64,000 nucleotides of DNA from Trema orientale (lineage: Eukaryota; Streptophyta; Magnoliopsida; Rosales; Cannabaceae), in the NCBI GenBank assembly GCA_002914845.1, contig JXTC01000074.1, positions 489,998 to 553,997 of the forward strand, given 5' to 3'. Both the position numbers and the translations under genes were made by a program. Positions within the stretch are counted from its first letter, which is position 1, and every line of letters starts with the position of its first letter. The notes beneath the pieces were generated by a model. That model did no database searches. It had not been told where the DNA came from and saw only the letters and a list, made by a program, of their open reading frames with translations. Positions 1 to 12,514 of this stretch are shown in pieces.

Positions 1-3000
1 AATGGTGGGCATTTGCTATTCTTGCAGCCTCTTTCATCTCAGCTTCGCTAGCATTATGCCTTGCATATATGATATTTTCCCTTATGGTTGTTGAGAAAAT
101 AATGGGTTCCTGCTGGACGAGGCCGAGGTGATTCCTCAACCATCTCAAATTATAGAGTTTCAAATCTCGTCCATCTAACAACACCTGACCAGCAACTGGA
201 TCATAAAATCTTTCCATCAAATTTATAATAGTGCTCTTTCCTGATCCTGAAACACCAACCACAGCTACCGTTTGCCCGCCATTGACTTTGAGACTAAAAT
301 TACTAAGTACTAACACTTCTGGGCGAGTTGGATAACAGAAATCAACATTTTTCAATTCGATGCTGCCATAAACATTAGGTGGCTTCAATGCTGAATTATC
401 GTCTGGTTCAATCTTAGGCACCCGATCAATGATTTCAAACACCGAAATCAGAGATTTACGGCGTTTAAGTATGTATGGAGCCAATCCAAAAGGCTCCACC
501 AGTGCAAAAGTTGCAAAAGAGAAAACCATGTACTCCTTTAGAGCAGTGGGAAGATCCATATACCCTCTTTTTACAGAGAAGGCAGTATACCAGAGGAGAA
601 GGGCATTACTAGCAAAAAGAAGAAACTGTGAAAAACCAAATGCAAAGCCAATGGCCATTCCTTTAAGGAAACTCTGCTTAAATATTTTCTTTAGCTGCAG
701 TCTGTAGAGTTCCATTACCTTGTTACCAGCACAAAATGCTACAACAGTGTAGATGTTTCTAACAGCATCCTCAAGAACCAAAGATGCCTTCCTATGCATC
801 TCCTGGATACCCCTAGAAAATCCAGCAAGCCATAATTTCTGCAATAATTATATTGGAAGATGTTAACAAATTGGAGCAAAGACAAACCAAATGCTGATTC
901 TTCATTTATGAAAAGTAGCAAATCATTTCTATGAAAATCAAGCCCCTATTATCATGACAGAGTTGTCAAACATTTATTGGAAAAAACAAAAACACATTAG
1001 AACAAAGAACTACCGAGGGGTTACTGTCTTTTGATTTTATATTATCTTATTTTAACTGAAAAAGAAGGCCAAACAATACTAGAAAGCAAAAGATATGTCT
1101 TTCTTAATACTCTAAACAACAGAACTAACAAACCTGGAGGGAAAGTACCACTTAGAATAGTGAAGCTGACAAACTGGAAGGGAAAGTACTACTTAGACAT
1201 AGTGAAGCTAACTCATACAGTAGGGAGAAGAAATAAATGTATATCAGGATAGTGGAAAAAGAAAAAAGTTGAAAAGTCACTATCCATCTATTAATGGAAA
1301 GAGAATCATCTTCTTTTCGAAATAAAGTCCATATGGCAAAAACCTGTGCAATAGCTGAAATGGTGAGAAATGGTAGAGTTGCCAAAGCCACCAGTGCATA
1401 TCGCCATTGTAGCAGCATCCCAATAAGAACAGCCACAATAACAGCAGCACTGTCCTGTATAAATATGGAAAGCCGGTTACTAAAAGCAGCTCGCACAAAT
1501 GTAGCATCATTTGCCAGGCGCATGGATAAGGTATCAGCACTGTTTTCCTCTTCATCAAACCATCCAACTTCATTGCGAAGCATTGCTGTCAGACGATGGA
1601 AACAGGTAAGGTAAAGTGCCTAAAAGTAATCTAATGAACATTACAAAGAAATTTAGGGAGGAAGAGAAGGACGAAAATAAGAGTCTCAAACCTGAGAACA
1701 TCATTCTTCTAACTCTTTCAGTCATTTTCTCCCCCATAATACCAAAGTAGAAATGCTGCAAAAAGTTGGCAACAACTGTCACTATACCCATACAAGCAAT
1801 GATTAAACACCATTTGTCTACTTCCTGCCGTAGGTGATGGCCTTCATTAGCTCTATAGTACGCTGTCACAATCAGTGCGATAACATAAGCTAGAAGAGGA
1901 TTGAAAGAACCAAAGATAGCAGCACCGATGCTTCCCAATACAGCATAAAGCCATTCTGCGAAACTGAGCTCAGCAAGCCTCCAAAATGATGGTGCTCCCT
2001 TCTGGTTATCCTTTTCTTCACTCACTTTAGTTGGAATATCACCTGAGTGACTGTGGGGTCGGCTAAAAGTCTGTGAATGGGAGCGTTCATTTTTGGGATC
2101 AGATGTCAAAAGGGGTGAAACTGGAGATTCAGGATCAGAACCGTTAGATTTTTGTCGATTGGCAGAGTGGACATCAATTTTGGGTAATTCCGGGAGCCTC
2201 ATTTCAAAACTATCTTGCCTTATTATCGATGGTTCCTTATCGACTGGATCCAGTGGCTGACCATTTTCTATCATTTTCTCTGGTGGTGGACTCCGTACTT
2301 TTGGTGATTCCTGTGAGTTAAAGGTGCCATCTGTAGGCCGGCATATGCCAGGAACTCTCTGAAGTGAGGGTGATTTAAGCATTTTTGGAGATGATGGTTC
2401 ATGGTAGCTATGACTTGCTGAAGAATCCTTTTCAATTTGGAAGGCTGCAGTCTCCTTGTAGTTTCTCACTGGCATCCTGCATGAACAACATAACCCATAA
2501 TTATGTAACTTGATGACATGGGGAAAAGAATTTCTTTACTGGAAAAAAAAAACATTCTCGGCAACATATATCCCAAATATTAAAACTGATCGTTGCCAGG
2601 TGATCATGAACCTTAGATAATGTCAGCAAAAGCATAGTTTTCTCCTATATCATACCTCCGAGGAAGTTTTGCTGCTTCTTCAGATTTAAGGAGCTCAGCA
2701 TATAGACCATCAAGGGTCAATAACTCATCATGTGTACCCATTTCAACAAGTTGACCCTCCTCCATCACAGCTATGTAATCGGCATTCTTTATAAGACTAA
2801 GCCGTCGAGCTATTATTATAGTTGAGCGTCCCAACATAAGGAGATCCAAAGCCTCTTGAACAGACCTTTCAGCTTCAAAATCAAGTCCACCAGTAACCTC
2901 ATCAAGCAGAAGAATCGAAGGATTTAAAAGTACCGCTCTAGCAATTGAAAGTTTAATCTTTTGCTCTTCTGTCAGAGGTAAACCAGCTCTCCCAACCTGA

Positions 3001-6000
3001 AATGAATAAACAGAATCTAGAACATAAAAAACAAATGTAAAATAGACAGGAGGAAAAGAGGAAAAATACATCAAAATAAAGTTAAAAGTATGACGTCTAC
3101 TTGTCATCCAACTTTTTACCTGTGTATTATATCCATTCTGAAGTGAGCTAATGAATGTATGTGCATGTGCTATTTTTGCAGCCTCTTCAATTTGATCAAA
3201 CGTAGCATCCCGCCCATACGCAATATTATCTCTTATGCTCAAACTCAGCAAAGCGGGCTCCTGGGTGACCAGTCCTATCTGGCTTCTGAGCCATTCCAAT
3301 TTCAAGTTTTTTATATTTTCTCCATCCAAGAGAACTTCCCCTGCACCAAAAATGGAAAAACAATTGAATAAACAAGCAGAAAGTTATCACTAATGGTTTC
3401 AGAAGAACCTTGAATTAAATGGTAGAAATGTGATCTAACGGCATAAAGTAACATCAAACCTAATGTAGGATCATAAAACCGCTCCATGAGAGGGATAATA
3501 CTGCTTTTTCCAGATCCATTTCTCCCAACAAGTGCCACTGCTTTCTTAGCAGGTACAGTGAGGTAAAAACCACTCAAAATAGGGATCTCGGGACGAGAAA
3601 GATAGCTGAAATATACATTCCTAAATTCAATGTTTCCTTGAACAGATGGAAGAGTAGTTCCCTCTTGATTAACAGTTGAGGATGACCGGCTAATCATCTC
3701 AAAAAGTCTATAAGCAGCAATTCGTCCTTGATCAAATGAATAGAAGTTTGTTGCTGCTTGATTCAGCCCACTAAGAAATGCAGAAGATCATGCATAAGAA
3801 AAAAGCAGAAATAATGACAGTACTCACATGAAGGAAGCATATCAAAGGAGGAAAAAATAACAAAAGGCTTACAGGCCACTTAAAATTACAGCAAACAAGG
3901 CTGTTACAATTTCACCACCATGAGCTTTTCCATTGACAACAAGGAACCTTCCAACCCACAGTTGTAAGGCACAAGAACAAATTGCAAGCCCATATGTAAA
4001 CCCAAGTCCAAGTCCTTGGACAAGACTTATTAGTATACCATATCTCAAGGTTGCTTGTAGTGATGTTGCATAAGAATACTTGGCTAATGTTTCATTTGTA
4101 AATGCGTACAATGTCCTAATATATGAGACAGCCTGCATAATAGACAAATTATTCACATTTCAGCAGCATTAGATTGAATGCATACGATGTCTTAATATAT
4201 GAGACAGCCTGCATAATAGATAAATTATTCACATTTCAGCAGCATTAGATTTCACTCCTTTGCCAAAATCATCACAACTAAAATAAATTAGACTCTCCCA
4301 ATACATTTGAGTTGCATATATGCCATTTTGTGTTAGAAAAACTAATAGAAGTCTTATTAATTAAATTATTCCATATGAGCAGAAAATGATGTTCATTTTC
4401 TCTCTATGGGGAGAGGGGCTTTGGCGGGAGGAGGGGAGGTACCATATTAGCAGAAAATGACATTCATTTTTTTTCTCTCTTAAAAATATCTGCAAAAAAA
4501 TTATGCATAAACATAAAACCTGTTCAGCAATGCTAGCTGCTTCAGCATATGCATCTTGAATATTCTCAGCAAGCCTATGGAGAAATATGTTTGATATTCC
4601 TCCAGCCGCAACAATAAATGGACCAGTCGCCAATGTTATGAAAGCAATCTGCCAACAATTGACAAATCCAATAACAAGACCGGTGAAAAAAGTAGCCATG
4701 TTGTGAACATAATTTCCAACCTGTAGTCAGAGGCAATAAAAAAGTTAGAAAAGACATTTGAATCAATAGATCATATATAAAGCTGAATGTTACGAATTAA
4801 AATTCCCAAGGGGGTAAAAAAAACAAACTAGGTAACATAATAAATTAATAGAAACATACTTTTTCACTCAAAGCAGACTGAATGAGCAGCACATCACTTA
4901 AAACTTGGCTCACAATGTCTCCATTATTACCATAGGTATCAAAAAAGCTCATATCCTGGTTCAGTAACACTTGCACGTATTTTGATCTGATAACAGCAGT
5001 CTGACGCTCTCCAGTCAAAATCCAGCAAGAGACCTCTATAACACAGGAGAAGTTAGAACATCTAGCAAAAAGGCAGTAACAACTGGGCTTTTGATAAAGT
5101 TTTAACCTCACCAATCCAACCCGCACAAAAAACAGCCACAGCAATGTGAACAATGGTTAAAGCAAGCTGCAAATGAAACAATAAGACTGAATATAAGCTT
5201 CATACTTTCAAATTCCAGTTCAACAATAAATATTCATTGAATAGACTGCAAAATAAATGAAACATAAATTCCTAAGATAATAACTGAAGACCTTAGTTAG
5301 AAGGAAAAATACAGCACAATAGAATATAAGCCGAAATAAAATTAAAAAGCCACCTACCTATTAGTTGATCTTTTTCCCTCAAATTATAAAGCAACCTATC
5401 TATTAGTAGGTCCTTTTCTTTCAAATACTAACTATTTGGCACAGAGAATTATAACTGATAATTTGACTTAACTTGTTTCCTTCACACTGAAACTTCAGAA
5501 CCCACGAATAATAAGCAAGAATATCTAAGCATGTCTTCATAAGTTTCTACTAACATTCTATCGCTGACTGATGTTTTCACAATTATTCAGGCTACCTAAA
5601 ACAATTTCTTCAGCTTTCACAAGCATAAGTTACTTACATGCTTCTCCCTGCAGCCTGCATTTACCTACCTCTATCGCTCCACCCAATATTAATCAACTTA
5701 GAAAACACTAGGTGACCAGGAAATTGAAATGAAATACTAAGCCCAAGCACTACTAAACGATGCGTCAAAACAATTTTTAAATTGTTTTCCCCTCCCCCTC
5801 TCCTACCATCCCTTATCCCCTTGATAAAGCTATTCTGGTGTATCATTTTTCTTTTAATATTTGTGTTCACCATAATTTCACTACTGAAACAAAGACTATT
5901 TTAGCATACCACTGTTCCTATTACTGAAGTTATATGTCTATATTGGAATGAAAACATTGACATGTCCATGTACAGTACACAACACAAAATCCACTAGGGG

Positions 6001-7382
6001 AAAAAAATAACTTAGAATCAGTTACGAGCAAGCATCCAAATAATTCATGATAAAACCACAAAGTTGCATCATAAAGCATCTAACAAGTAACGAAAACGCA
6101 ATAAGAACTTCATATATTTCTCTCGAGTCTCCCATAAATTTAAGATGGATTTTAAAATGACTATAGTTTATATTTACCATGATAAACATTATGGACATAT
6201 AACATACAACTTTAGATTATTAAGTAGGAAACAAGAAAAAAGAGGTTTTATCTATACCGCAAATTCAACAAAAAGAGTGTAAAAAATGAGTTATCAATCC
6301 TCGCAGATAATATGACAAGCAAAACGTCAACACGTCTCTACACTAATCACTACCGTAAGAAAAAAGGTTAATAGTGCAAAAGATCTTAACATGCATTCTT
6401 CAGAAAGGAAAAAGATATTGATATGCAAATGCCATTCTAAGCCAAACCGAAAATCCTATACGAAATGTCAAAACTAGTACAATAGTAAAGGAGATCATCA
6501 GAGTATACACAACTAGAGGCTTTTAACTGCAACGAAAACAAAACTAGATTTTGAACACAACACAAAATTTGATGATGCTTCTAGCTGAGTTGAAAAGGTA
6601 GAAGCTTCTCAAGTCCCGAACACTAAACAACAAAAACCTAGAGACGTCAAAGTCCTAAAATTCTCTCGGGCGGCTTCATACATTTTCCCGGAAAACAAAA
6701 ATGCAAAACTAATAGAACAGTACAGAGCATTACTAAAACTGAAGGCGATCACTCAGAGGATGATAGTGATGATTTACAAGTATAGGCCAATAACTCCAAG
6801 AACTAAACGAAACTCAATTTCGAATAAATTTGCGAATGCTTCCAGCTTAGTTTACAAAATCGAAGCTTCACATCCCTAAGCCCTAAACTTCTTTCTAATT
6901 CATACACTTTGCCGGACACCAAACGAAACAAACTCAAAAATGCAAAACAAAAGCTCCATAACTTAGGGTTTTAAGCTTACGTCAATGAACCTCTCATGCT
7001 GTTTATCGGTGTATTGATGGTGAGCGTCGCCCTTGGTATCACGGTCGATCCAAAGCACCTGAATAATCTTAGCGAAGTAATGCAAGTAAACAACGAGAGC
7101 GGCGCCGTGAGCCGCGGCGGCGAATGATCCGACGAACATGAGCGCCCAATCGAACCGATCAGCACAAGCGAACAGTCCCGAGAACGGAACCGCGGCCGGC
7201 GGCGGCTCGATCTCATCCGGCTCCTCAATCTCCTCCTCCGGCTCCATCGGCTGCCCCGCCGTCTCGGCGCCGGCGTCCAAGTACGGAGACGGCGACTCCG
7301 GCGGCTCCGACACCTCCGATACCGGCGTCAACGGCTGTATATGCGGAGGGGACCATCCGAACAGCCCCCTCGAGATCATCAT
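1..7382 (-). CDS. ABCB20: ABC transporter B family member 20/6-type (full-length MDR/PGP transporter), 3' end outside window
   Basis: A plasma-membrane full ABC transporter of the plant ABCB6/ABCB20 clade, which is linked to auxin transport in Arabidopsis. The protein starts MMISRGLFGW at 7382, the clade's typical N-terminus; an upstream in-frame non-ATG extension was not used. Eleven exons by GT-AG sites, all phases consistent: 7382-6981, 5166-5112, 5035-4860, 4720-4520, 4132-3873, 3770-3460, 3340-3120, 2996-2656, 2476-1692, 1585-1344, 838-1. Order: acidic, Pro-rich N-terminus, TMD1, NBD1 (Walker A GRNGSGKSS, Q-loop TQEP, Walker B ILLLDE), a Ser/Pro-rich linker, TMD2 and NBD2 (GVSGSGKST, QQEP). 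The window stops before the NBD2 signature, after about 1277 of roughly 1400 codons. NBD1 has LTEEQ where LSGGQ is expected and Arg at the H-loop (IARRLS). Intron 1 is 1.8 kb. ABCB6 and ABCB20 cannot be told apart here. Confidence 0.95.
4101..4252. repeat. 76-bp tandem duplication over the exon 5 splice acceptor of ABCB20
   Basis: Two near-identical direct copies, 4101-4176 and 4177-4252. Each holds the acceptor AG and the first 30 or so bases of exon 5. The copy at 4101 is the functional exon edge (4132). The copy at 4177-4252 lies in intron 4, upstream of the used site in the sense of transcription, so it offers a decoy acceptor near 4208. Confidence 0.85.
5167..6980 (-). other. Intron 1 of ABCB20 (1.8 kb)
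   Basis: The donor GTAAGC sits just after exon 1 (6980) and the acceptor GCAG just before 5166. The sequence is AT-rich. I see no gene, clear TE end or long repeat in it. Long first introns are common in this clade. Confidence 0.7.
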
Positions 7383-7454
7383 CTTGGCCCCGAGAGAAGA
7401 AGAAGACGAATCAATCACCAAAACCAAAACCAAAACCCTCACTCACTCACTCTC

Positions 7455-7501
<47 letters not shown>

Positions 7502-7620
7502 CTTCGTCTTCGTCTTCGTCTTCTTCAATCTTCAAACTCCAAAAATCCAAAACCCTAATCTGATCTGCTACTGCTGCTAAATTTTAGAGGCCTCCACACA
7601 CAATTCGGAACCCAAAGTAA
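7383..7620 (-). promoter_or_regulatory. ABCB20 5' UTR/core promoter with pyrimidine microsatellite
   Basis: Directly upstream of the ATG on the minus strand. On the plus strand a CT-dinucleotide run (about 7455-7498) is followed by TCTTCG hexamer repeats (about 7499-7525). Such purine/pyrimidine runs are frequent in plant 5' UTRs. No clean TATA box was found and the transcription start cannot be fixed. Confidence 0.5.
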
Positions 7621-8322
7621 ATTAAATTAAATTTAAAATCATAAAAACGCCTTTTTTTTTTGTTCTCTGATTTTTATTTTCCCGACTTTTATTTTTTTTT
7701 AATTTTAATTTTGTTTCAGAGAACAAAAGGGTCGTCGCAGGTGGGTGGGACTGGGTCAAAGAAGGCGGAGAGAGAGAGAAAGAGAGAGAAGAATTGACTG
7801 TCTCACCTCTAGTGACACATAAACAAAAACGACGACCAATTAAAAAACAGATCATTAATTAATTAATTATAATGAAACAAAATGTTCTTATTTGAGGAAT
7901 TCTTGTTCTTCATTCTAGAATTTTTTTTTTTTTTTCTGGGGGCCGTTAAGTTAGGTTAACGGTCAAAAGCCGGCGATGCTGTGATAATTTGTACAGCGAT
8001 GAGCCACCTGGACATGTGTGGGTTTTTTTTTTTTTTTTGTTTTGTTGGTGAATGTGTTAAACAGCTGTGTGTAGGGGTGAATTTACTTTTAAGTCCTTGG
8101 GTGTTGGGATATGGGAGACTGACACGTGTTGGTTTCCGTGAAATGAACGGGGGGGTTAGAATTTAAAAATCTGGGATTGGAGGACAATGAGGGGTGACAT
8201 GGACTGGAGGGAGCAGACATCATTGAGAGAAGGGGGCACTAGCTTTTTTAGCTGCCAGTCCATTTGCTATGGTCCTTTTATTCTTTTTCTTATTTTTCTT
8301 CTTTTTTTCTAAAAAAAAAAAA
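7621..8322. other. Intergenic, upstream of ABCB20
   Basis: AT-rich flank with poly-T runs (7921-7935, 8023-8038) and a GA-rich patch (7766-7792). No gene or recognisable element seen. Confidence 0.5.
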
Positions 8323-8493
8323 GAGCGCGTCTACAGTAGGGGTGCCCCTACGTAGGGCCTTGTCTATTCACCGTTGGATGAGAATCTGTATATAAATAGA
8401 TTCTCCACAGATTCCCGTTATTCCCCACAGATTCTCATCCAACGATAATTAAGGCATGACCCTACATAGGGACGCCCCTACCGTAGCCATCCC
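8323..8493. mobile_element. Foldback MITE, family A copy 1 (Mutator-like)
   Basis: A 171-bp near-palindrome with imperfect inverted repeats of about 65 bp. The ends are GAGCGCGTCTAC and GTAGCCATCCC, with a short AT-rich centre containing TATAAATAG. It matches four other copies in the window (8678, 11361, 56587, 56814). It sits in a poly-A tract, so its target duplication cannot be read cleanly. It has no coding capacity. Family placement rests on the 9-bp duplications of sister copies. Confidence 0.85.
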
Positions 8494-8677
8494 AAGAAAA
8501 AAAAAAAAAGATTTACATTTTCTTTTTTTTCATCTGCCTTTTAAGAGATGCTACATTTTGTTTGTACTGCATTTAATATGGGGCCAATGTGTATTTGTTT
8601 CTTCAATTTGGAATATTTTATTAAGTAGCCATCCCCTTTTATTAATTGTTTTCAGTTTTGTTTTTCCTTAAAAAAAA

Positions 8678-8849
8678 GAGCGCGTCTACAGTAGGGGCGC
8701 TCCTACGTAAGGCCCTGTCTATTCACCGTTGGATGGGAATCTGTATATAAATAGATTCTCCACAGATTCCCGTTATTCCCCACAGATTCCCATCCAACGA
8801 TAATTAAGGCATGACTCTACGTAGGGACGCCCCTACCGTAGTCATCCCC
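8678..8849. mobile_element. Foldback MITE, family A copy 2
   Basis: 172 bp, same orientation as copy 1. Flanked by a perfect 9-bp target-site duplication TAAAAAAAA at 8669-8677 and 8850-8858. Long inverted repeats plus a 9-bp duplication indicate mobilisation by a Mutator-like transposase. Confidence 0.9.
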
Positions 8850-8858
8850 TAAAAAAAA

Positions 8859-11360
8859 TAGTAATTGTCATTATTGGTTACTAAATTTTGTTTGCTCATT
8901 GGCAGTTTGGTCTTAAAAATCTTTTCTTCCGGAATTGTAGTCTTTGAATTGACAATGTTAGACGGACTCAATAGTACAGTAGTAGTTTTTCATTACATAT
9001 CGAAAAGGAATTTTTTTTTTTTCAAGTTTAAAAAGAAATAAACAAATTAAATTCAAAACCATGGTCGCCAACGAAGTGTGCGGCGATGGTCGAAGCAACG
9101 AAAGAAAATGGGAAGAATAGAGGAGGAATTCTTATTACTTGTAAAATATAACAAGTGCGCTACATATGGCATCTATTGAGTTTTCCATCCAAAATTAATC
9201 CAAAGTTTTGAATTGGACTTAATTGCTACAGATTTATTGGTTTAAGGAGGAAAAAAAAAAAACTCAAAAGGCCAAATTCCAACTGGGCAAACAATTCAAA
9301 GACCAAAATGTTTTATAAAAAAAAAAAACTCAAAAGGCCAAATTCCAAATGGGCAAACAATTCAAAGACCAAAATGTTTTATTAAAAAAAAAAAAAAACT
9401 TGGAACCAAAGGTGCTAGATACTCCAACAAGAATGTATTATTATTCAGGTTGGACCATAGAATTTGTTGACTACCTGGCAACTGATTGACTGTTCTCATT
9501 TTCTATATGCACAATTTAAGAAGAAACGCAAGGCTTCTTTCTTGTTCATTTTTTTCACGTTGGTAATGTTGTCCTCTTTTTTCAACATATTTATAGTTTC
9601 TTGAAATAGTTTCATTTCATTTATTTATCAATAAATATATTGAGTGATGGCAATCTTCTTGTATGAAAATGACATTGCCATTTGTCAATTTAATTTGAAG
9701 TTTTAGACCCGTACCAAAAAGAAAAAGGAAAAAGTTTTGCATTTCAGGTATGAACAATGATAGAACTAATGTCCAGTGAAAGCCAAAAGTGGAAAATACA
9801 TATATGTTGTTTGATCAAGAAGTCATTTAATATAAAGTTCAAGAAAAACAAAGTATACCTTTTTTTTCCTGAAAAGGATTAATCAAATTATTTTGAAAAG
9901 AAGTTTGCTAGTCAAAAGCTATATATTAGAGGGGATGAGGAGGAGGAGGAAACTTCATAAAATGTCTCTCACTATTTTTTTCCTTGACATTTTTATTTTA
10001 AAATAAGTGAAAGAGGGATTTTATTCCGATTAGACTAAGTTTGTGGCTACTTTTATTGGCTGTTTTACTTATTTATAATTACCATTTTTTTGGGTAATAC
10101 TCTTCCTCAATTATGAATGTTTCGAAAACAAATTAATATGTATCCACTCAATTATGGTGACAGCTTTGGGCAGACATAGAAAAGCTGCACCTTTACTTAT
10201 TTACTCAAACTTTTTTTTTTTTTTGGGCTTGGAATAATTACATAATAAGTTGCTTACCAACGTGAGCCTCATTTAATTTATTGAAAAATGAGCTTATATG
10301 TTCCTTAAATCACAGCAAGCACCCCACAAAAGACTCTTTTTTTTGTTAAAAGTAATCTTTTTATATGACAACAAATCTATTATACTATTACTGTCTACTA
10401 TTTATTTCCTAAAAAAATTGAATACCTATTCATATCTAGTAAAATATAATACATATTTCTCAGTATAAACTAATAAAACATTAATCAACATGAAGTTGCC
10501 CAGGAATGTAATGATAAATATGTTTTTTTTTTTTTTTGGAAAACATAATGATAAATATATTTATTTAAATCAAGTAGCTTAGCAAATTCCAATTAGTAAA
10601 ATGTCTCGGACTTTAATGTTTTTCTATTTATGGTTTAAAAGGTTTGTACTTTATTATATTTTCACTCCATTTTTGCTTTTAGACAAAGTAAGCCATAGTA
10701 ATTTAACGGTCATTAGGTTAGTTCTTCTTTTCTTTTCTTTTTCTTTCCCCCCTTTTGAAACTAAAGACGATATCCTTTTCATTTGGTCATTAAGTTAGGT
10801 TAACTGAAATTGAAGAAATATGTAAATCATTACTTGATACAAACTTTATTCACTTTTACCTTTTAGTATTCATTAATTGTATTATTATTTTTTTTACTAT
10901 AATTTGCTTATCTTTTCAGAATGAAAATCTAGGTTTATAATCTGTTCAATTTTTTATTTTTTATTTTTTTTGTCTTTTTATCTGATAATCAAGAGCATGC
11001 AGCAAATATTTTCATTCATACAAAAATTTCCTTATTTCCAGTTGTAGTCGCACAATTATTAAGCTGAAAAAACAAAAGTATAAAAAACATAATGCCTGTC
11101 AGTGGATGATTAAAAAGAGGTGACAAAGAAAATTGCCGTGATGAGCATGAGCCATGAGTCTGAAAAGAGAAAAAGATAGTGTGATGGATAGCCTAGCTGT
11201 TGATGATTTTGCAGGCACTGGCAGCACAAAAAACAACGAGAATTTATTTCACGATTTTCTTTTTTATAAAAAAAAAAGAAAAAAAAAAAGAATGATCATA
11301 GGAAAATTGAGCATAGGGTCATTCTCATTTTCGCCATGGAATTATAGCTAAATATCATTC
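8859..11360. other. Intergenic AT-rich DNA
   Basis: About 2.5 kb with no credible gene. It holds a tandem duplication of about 68 bp (about 9250-9385, unit beginning in poly-A then CTCAAAAGGCC) and several poly-A/poly-T runs. Short ORFs here are AT-rich noise without homology that I recognise. Confidence 0.55.
9250..9385. repeat. Tandem duplication, unit about 68 bp
   Basis: Two direct copies of a segment containing GGCCAAATTCCAA and GGGCAAACAATTCAAAG, each preceded by a poly-A run. They differ at one or two bases. Confidence 0.8.
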
Positions 11361-11532
11361 GGGCGCGTCTACAGTAGAGGCGCCCCTACGTAGGGCCCTG
11401 TCTATTCACCGTTGGATGAGAATCTGTATATAAATAGATTCTTCACAGATTCCCGTTATTCCCCACAGATTCCCATCCAACGATAATTAAGACATGACCC
11501 TACGTAGGAACGCCCCTACCGTAGCCATCCCC
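11361..11532. mobile_element. Foldback MITE, family A copy 3
   Basis: 172 bp, same orientation as copies 1 and 2, ends GGGCGCGTCTAC and GTAGCCATCCCC. Target duplication ATATCATT(C/T) at 11352-11360 and 11533-11541, 8 of 9 bases matching. Confidence 0.9.
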
Positions 11533-12221
11533 ATATCATTTTGGTCCATACTTACTGCATAAATTATGTCTCTATGTCAGTTTTGATCCATGCATTTTGA
11601 ATATGTCATTCTATTATAATCAATAATGTATTTTTTTTTTTAATTTTAACTTATGATTTATAATAAAATTATTCAAACTGGAAAAAAAAAAAAAAAAACA
11701 GATATTGGATATGAGATACATTAAAAATCATGGGTAAGGATAGGGATGGCAATATAACCCATGGTTACGGGTATCCGTGGTTATCCGATCCGAATGGGGA
11801 GGGAAAAAACCGCTCAAGCGGGAAAAATGACCAGGACAGGGAATAACCGTACCGTTAATATGCGGGTATGGTGCGGGGACGGTATTAGTATAATCCACAC
11901 CGTACCCGCCCCGATATATATATTTACATAGAAAAATTATTATACATATAAATATCTATTTAATTTTACACTATCTATATTATTATAACTTTGGTAAAAT
12001 AATGATTTTGGAGAGTTATATGTACTTATATATTTAAATTTTAGAGTTTAAAAATTATTAGTATATTGTTGTATTTAATATTTTGTTGATTATGAAAAGG
12101 ATTTAGTATTTTCATCTTAATTTTTTAATATTTTAATATTATCAATGGGTAATGGGTAACCGCAGTTTTCCCCGTTATCTATTGATTAATACCCGCACCG
12201 TCCCCGCATCCAAAAGAATGG

Positions 12222-12443
12222 TTAATGGGGCAGGTATGGTAAGTGTGGCCATGATGGGAGACTTGGTGATGATCCTCCAGAGGAAAGAGAACCTCCAGAA
12301 AAAAAGTCAAGTTGTTTTTTGGATGACCTACTACTAACACTAGGTTTAGTAGTAGTAGTACTCTGTGGTGAAGTCAAACTAGCAATAGGATTCACCGATA
12401 GTAAGCAAACCAATAAAGCTAACATCATAGTTGACATCTTCAT
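12222..12443 (-). CDS. Small secreted-peptide-like ORF (73 aa) inside the hAT-like element
   Basis: Not a family I recognise. The predicted protein starts MKMSTMMLALLVCLLSVNPI, a strong signal-peptide shape with likely cleavage after PIAS. A Ser/Thr-rich segment follows, then a Gly/Ser/Pro-rich tail ending PSWPHLPYLPH. A TATA box (TATAAAAA on the minus strand, 12514-12507) lies 64 bases upstream of the ATG, giving a compact promoter-UTR-ORF arrangement. The last residues run into the element's own GC-rich end repeat, so the original C-terminus may have been lost when the fragment was captured. Whether it is expressed is unknown. Confidence 0.45.
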   Translation of the reverse strand: MKMSTMMLALLVCLLSVNPIASLTSPQSTTTTKPSVSSRSSKKQLDFFSGGSLSSGGSSPSLPSWPHLPYLPH

Positions 12444-12506
12444 TTTTTACCAACTCTCTCAACTTTTTCTTGTGTGTGAATACTTAACATGACACTACTC
12501 ATTGGG

Positions 12507-12514
12507 TTTTTATA
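12507..12514 (-). promoter_or_regulatory. TATA box of the captured peptide ORF
   Basis: Minus-strand TATAAAAA, followed by an ATG 64 bases downstream at 12443. The spacing suits a transcription start near 12480. Confidence 0.5.

Noticed and set aside
7383-7442. Upstream extension of ABCB20 before MMISRG
   Set aside because: It is repetitive Val/Leu/Ser sequence from the microsatellite leader. The clade starts at MMISRG.
7138-7580. Plus-strand ORFs antisense to ABCB20 exon 1
   Set aside because: Shadows of the real exon and of the CT repeat. Low complexity and no homology.
12152-12337. Plus-strand ORF in the hAT-like element
   Set aside because: It is the complement of the peptide ORF and the element's end repeats, with no protein features.
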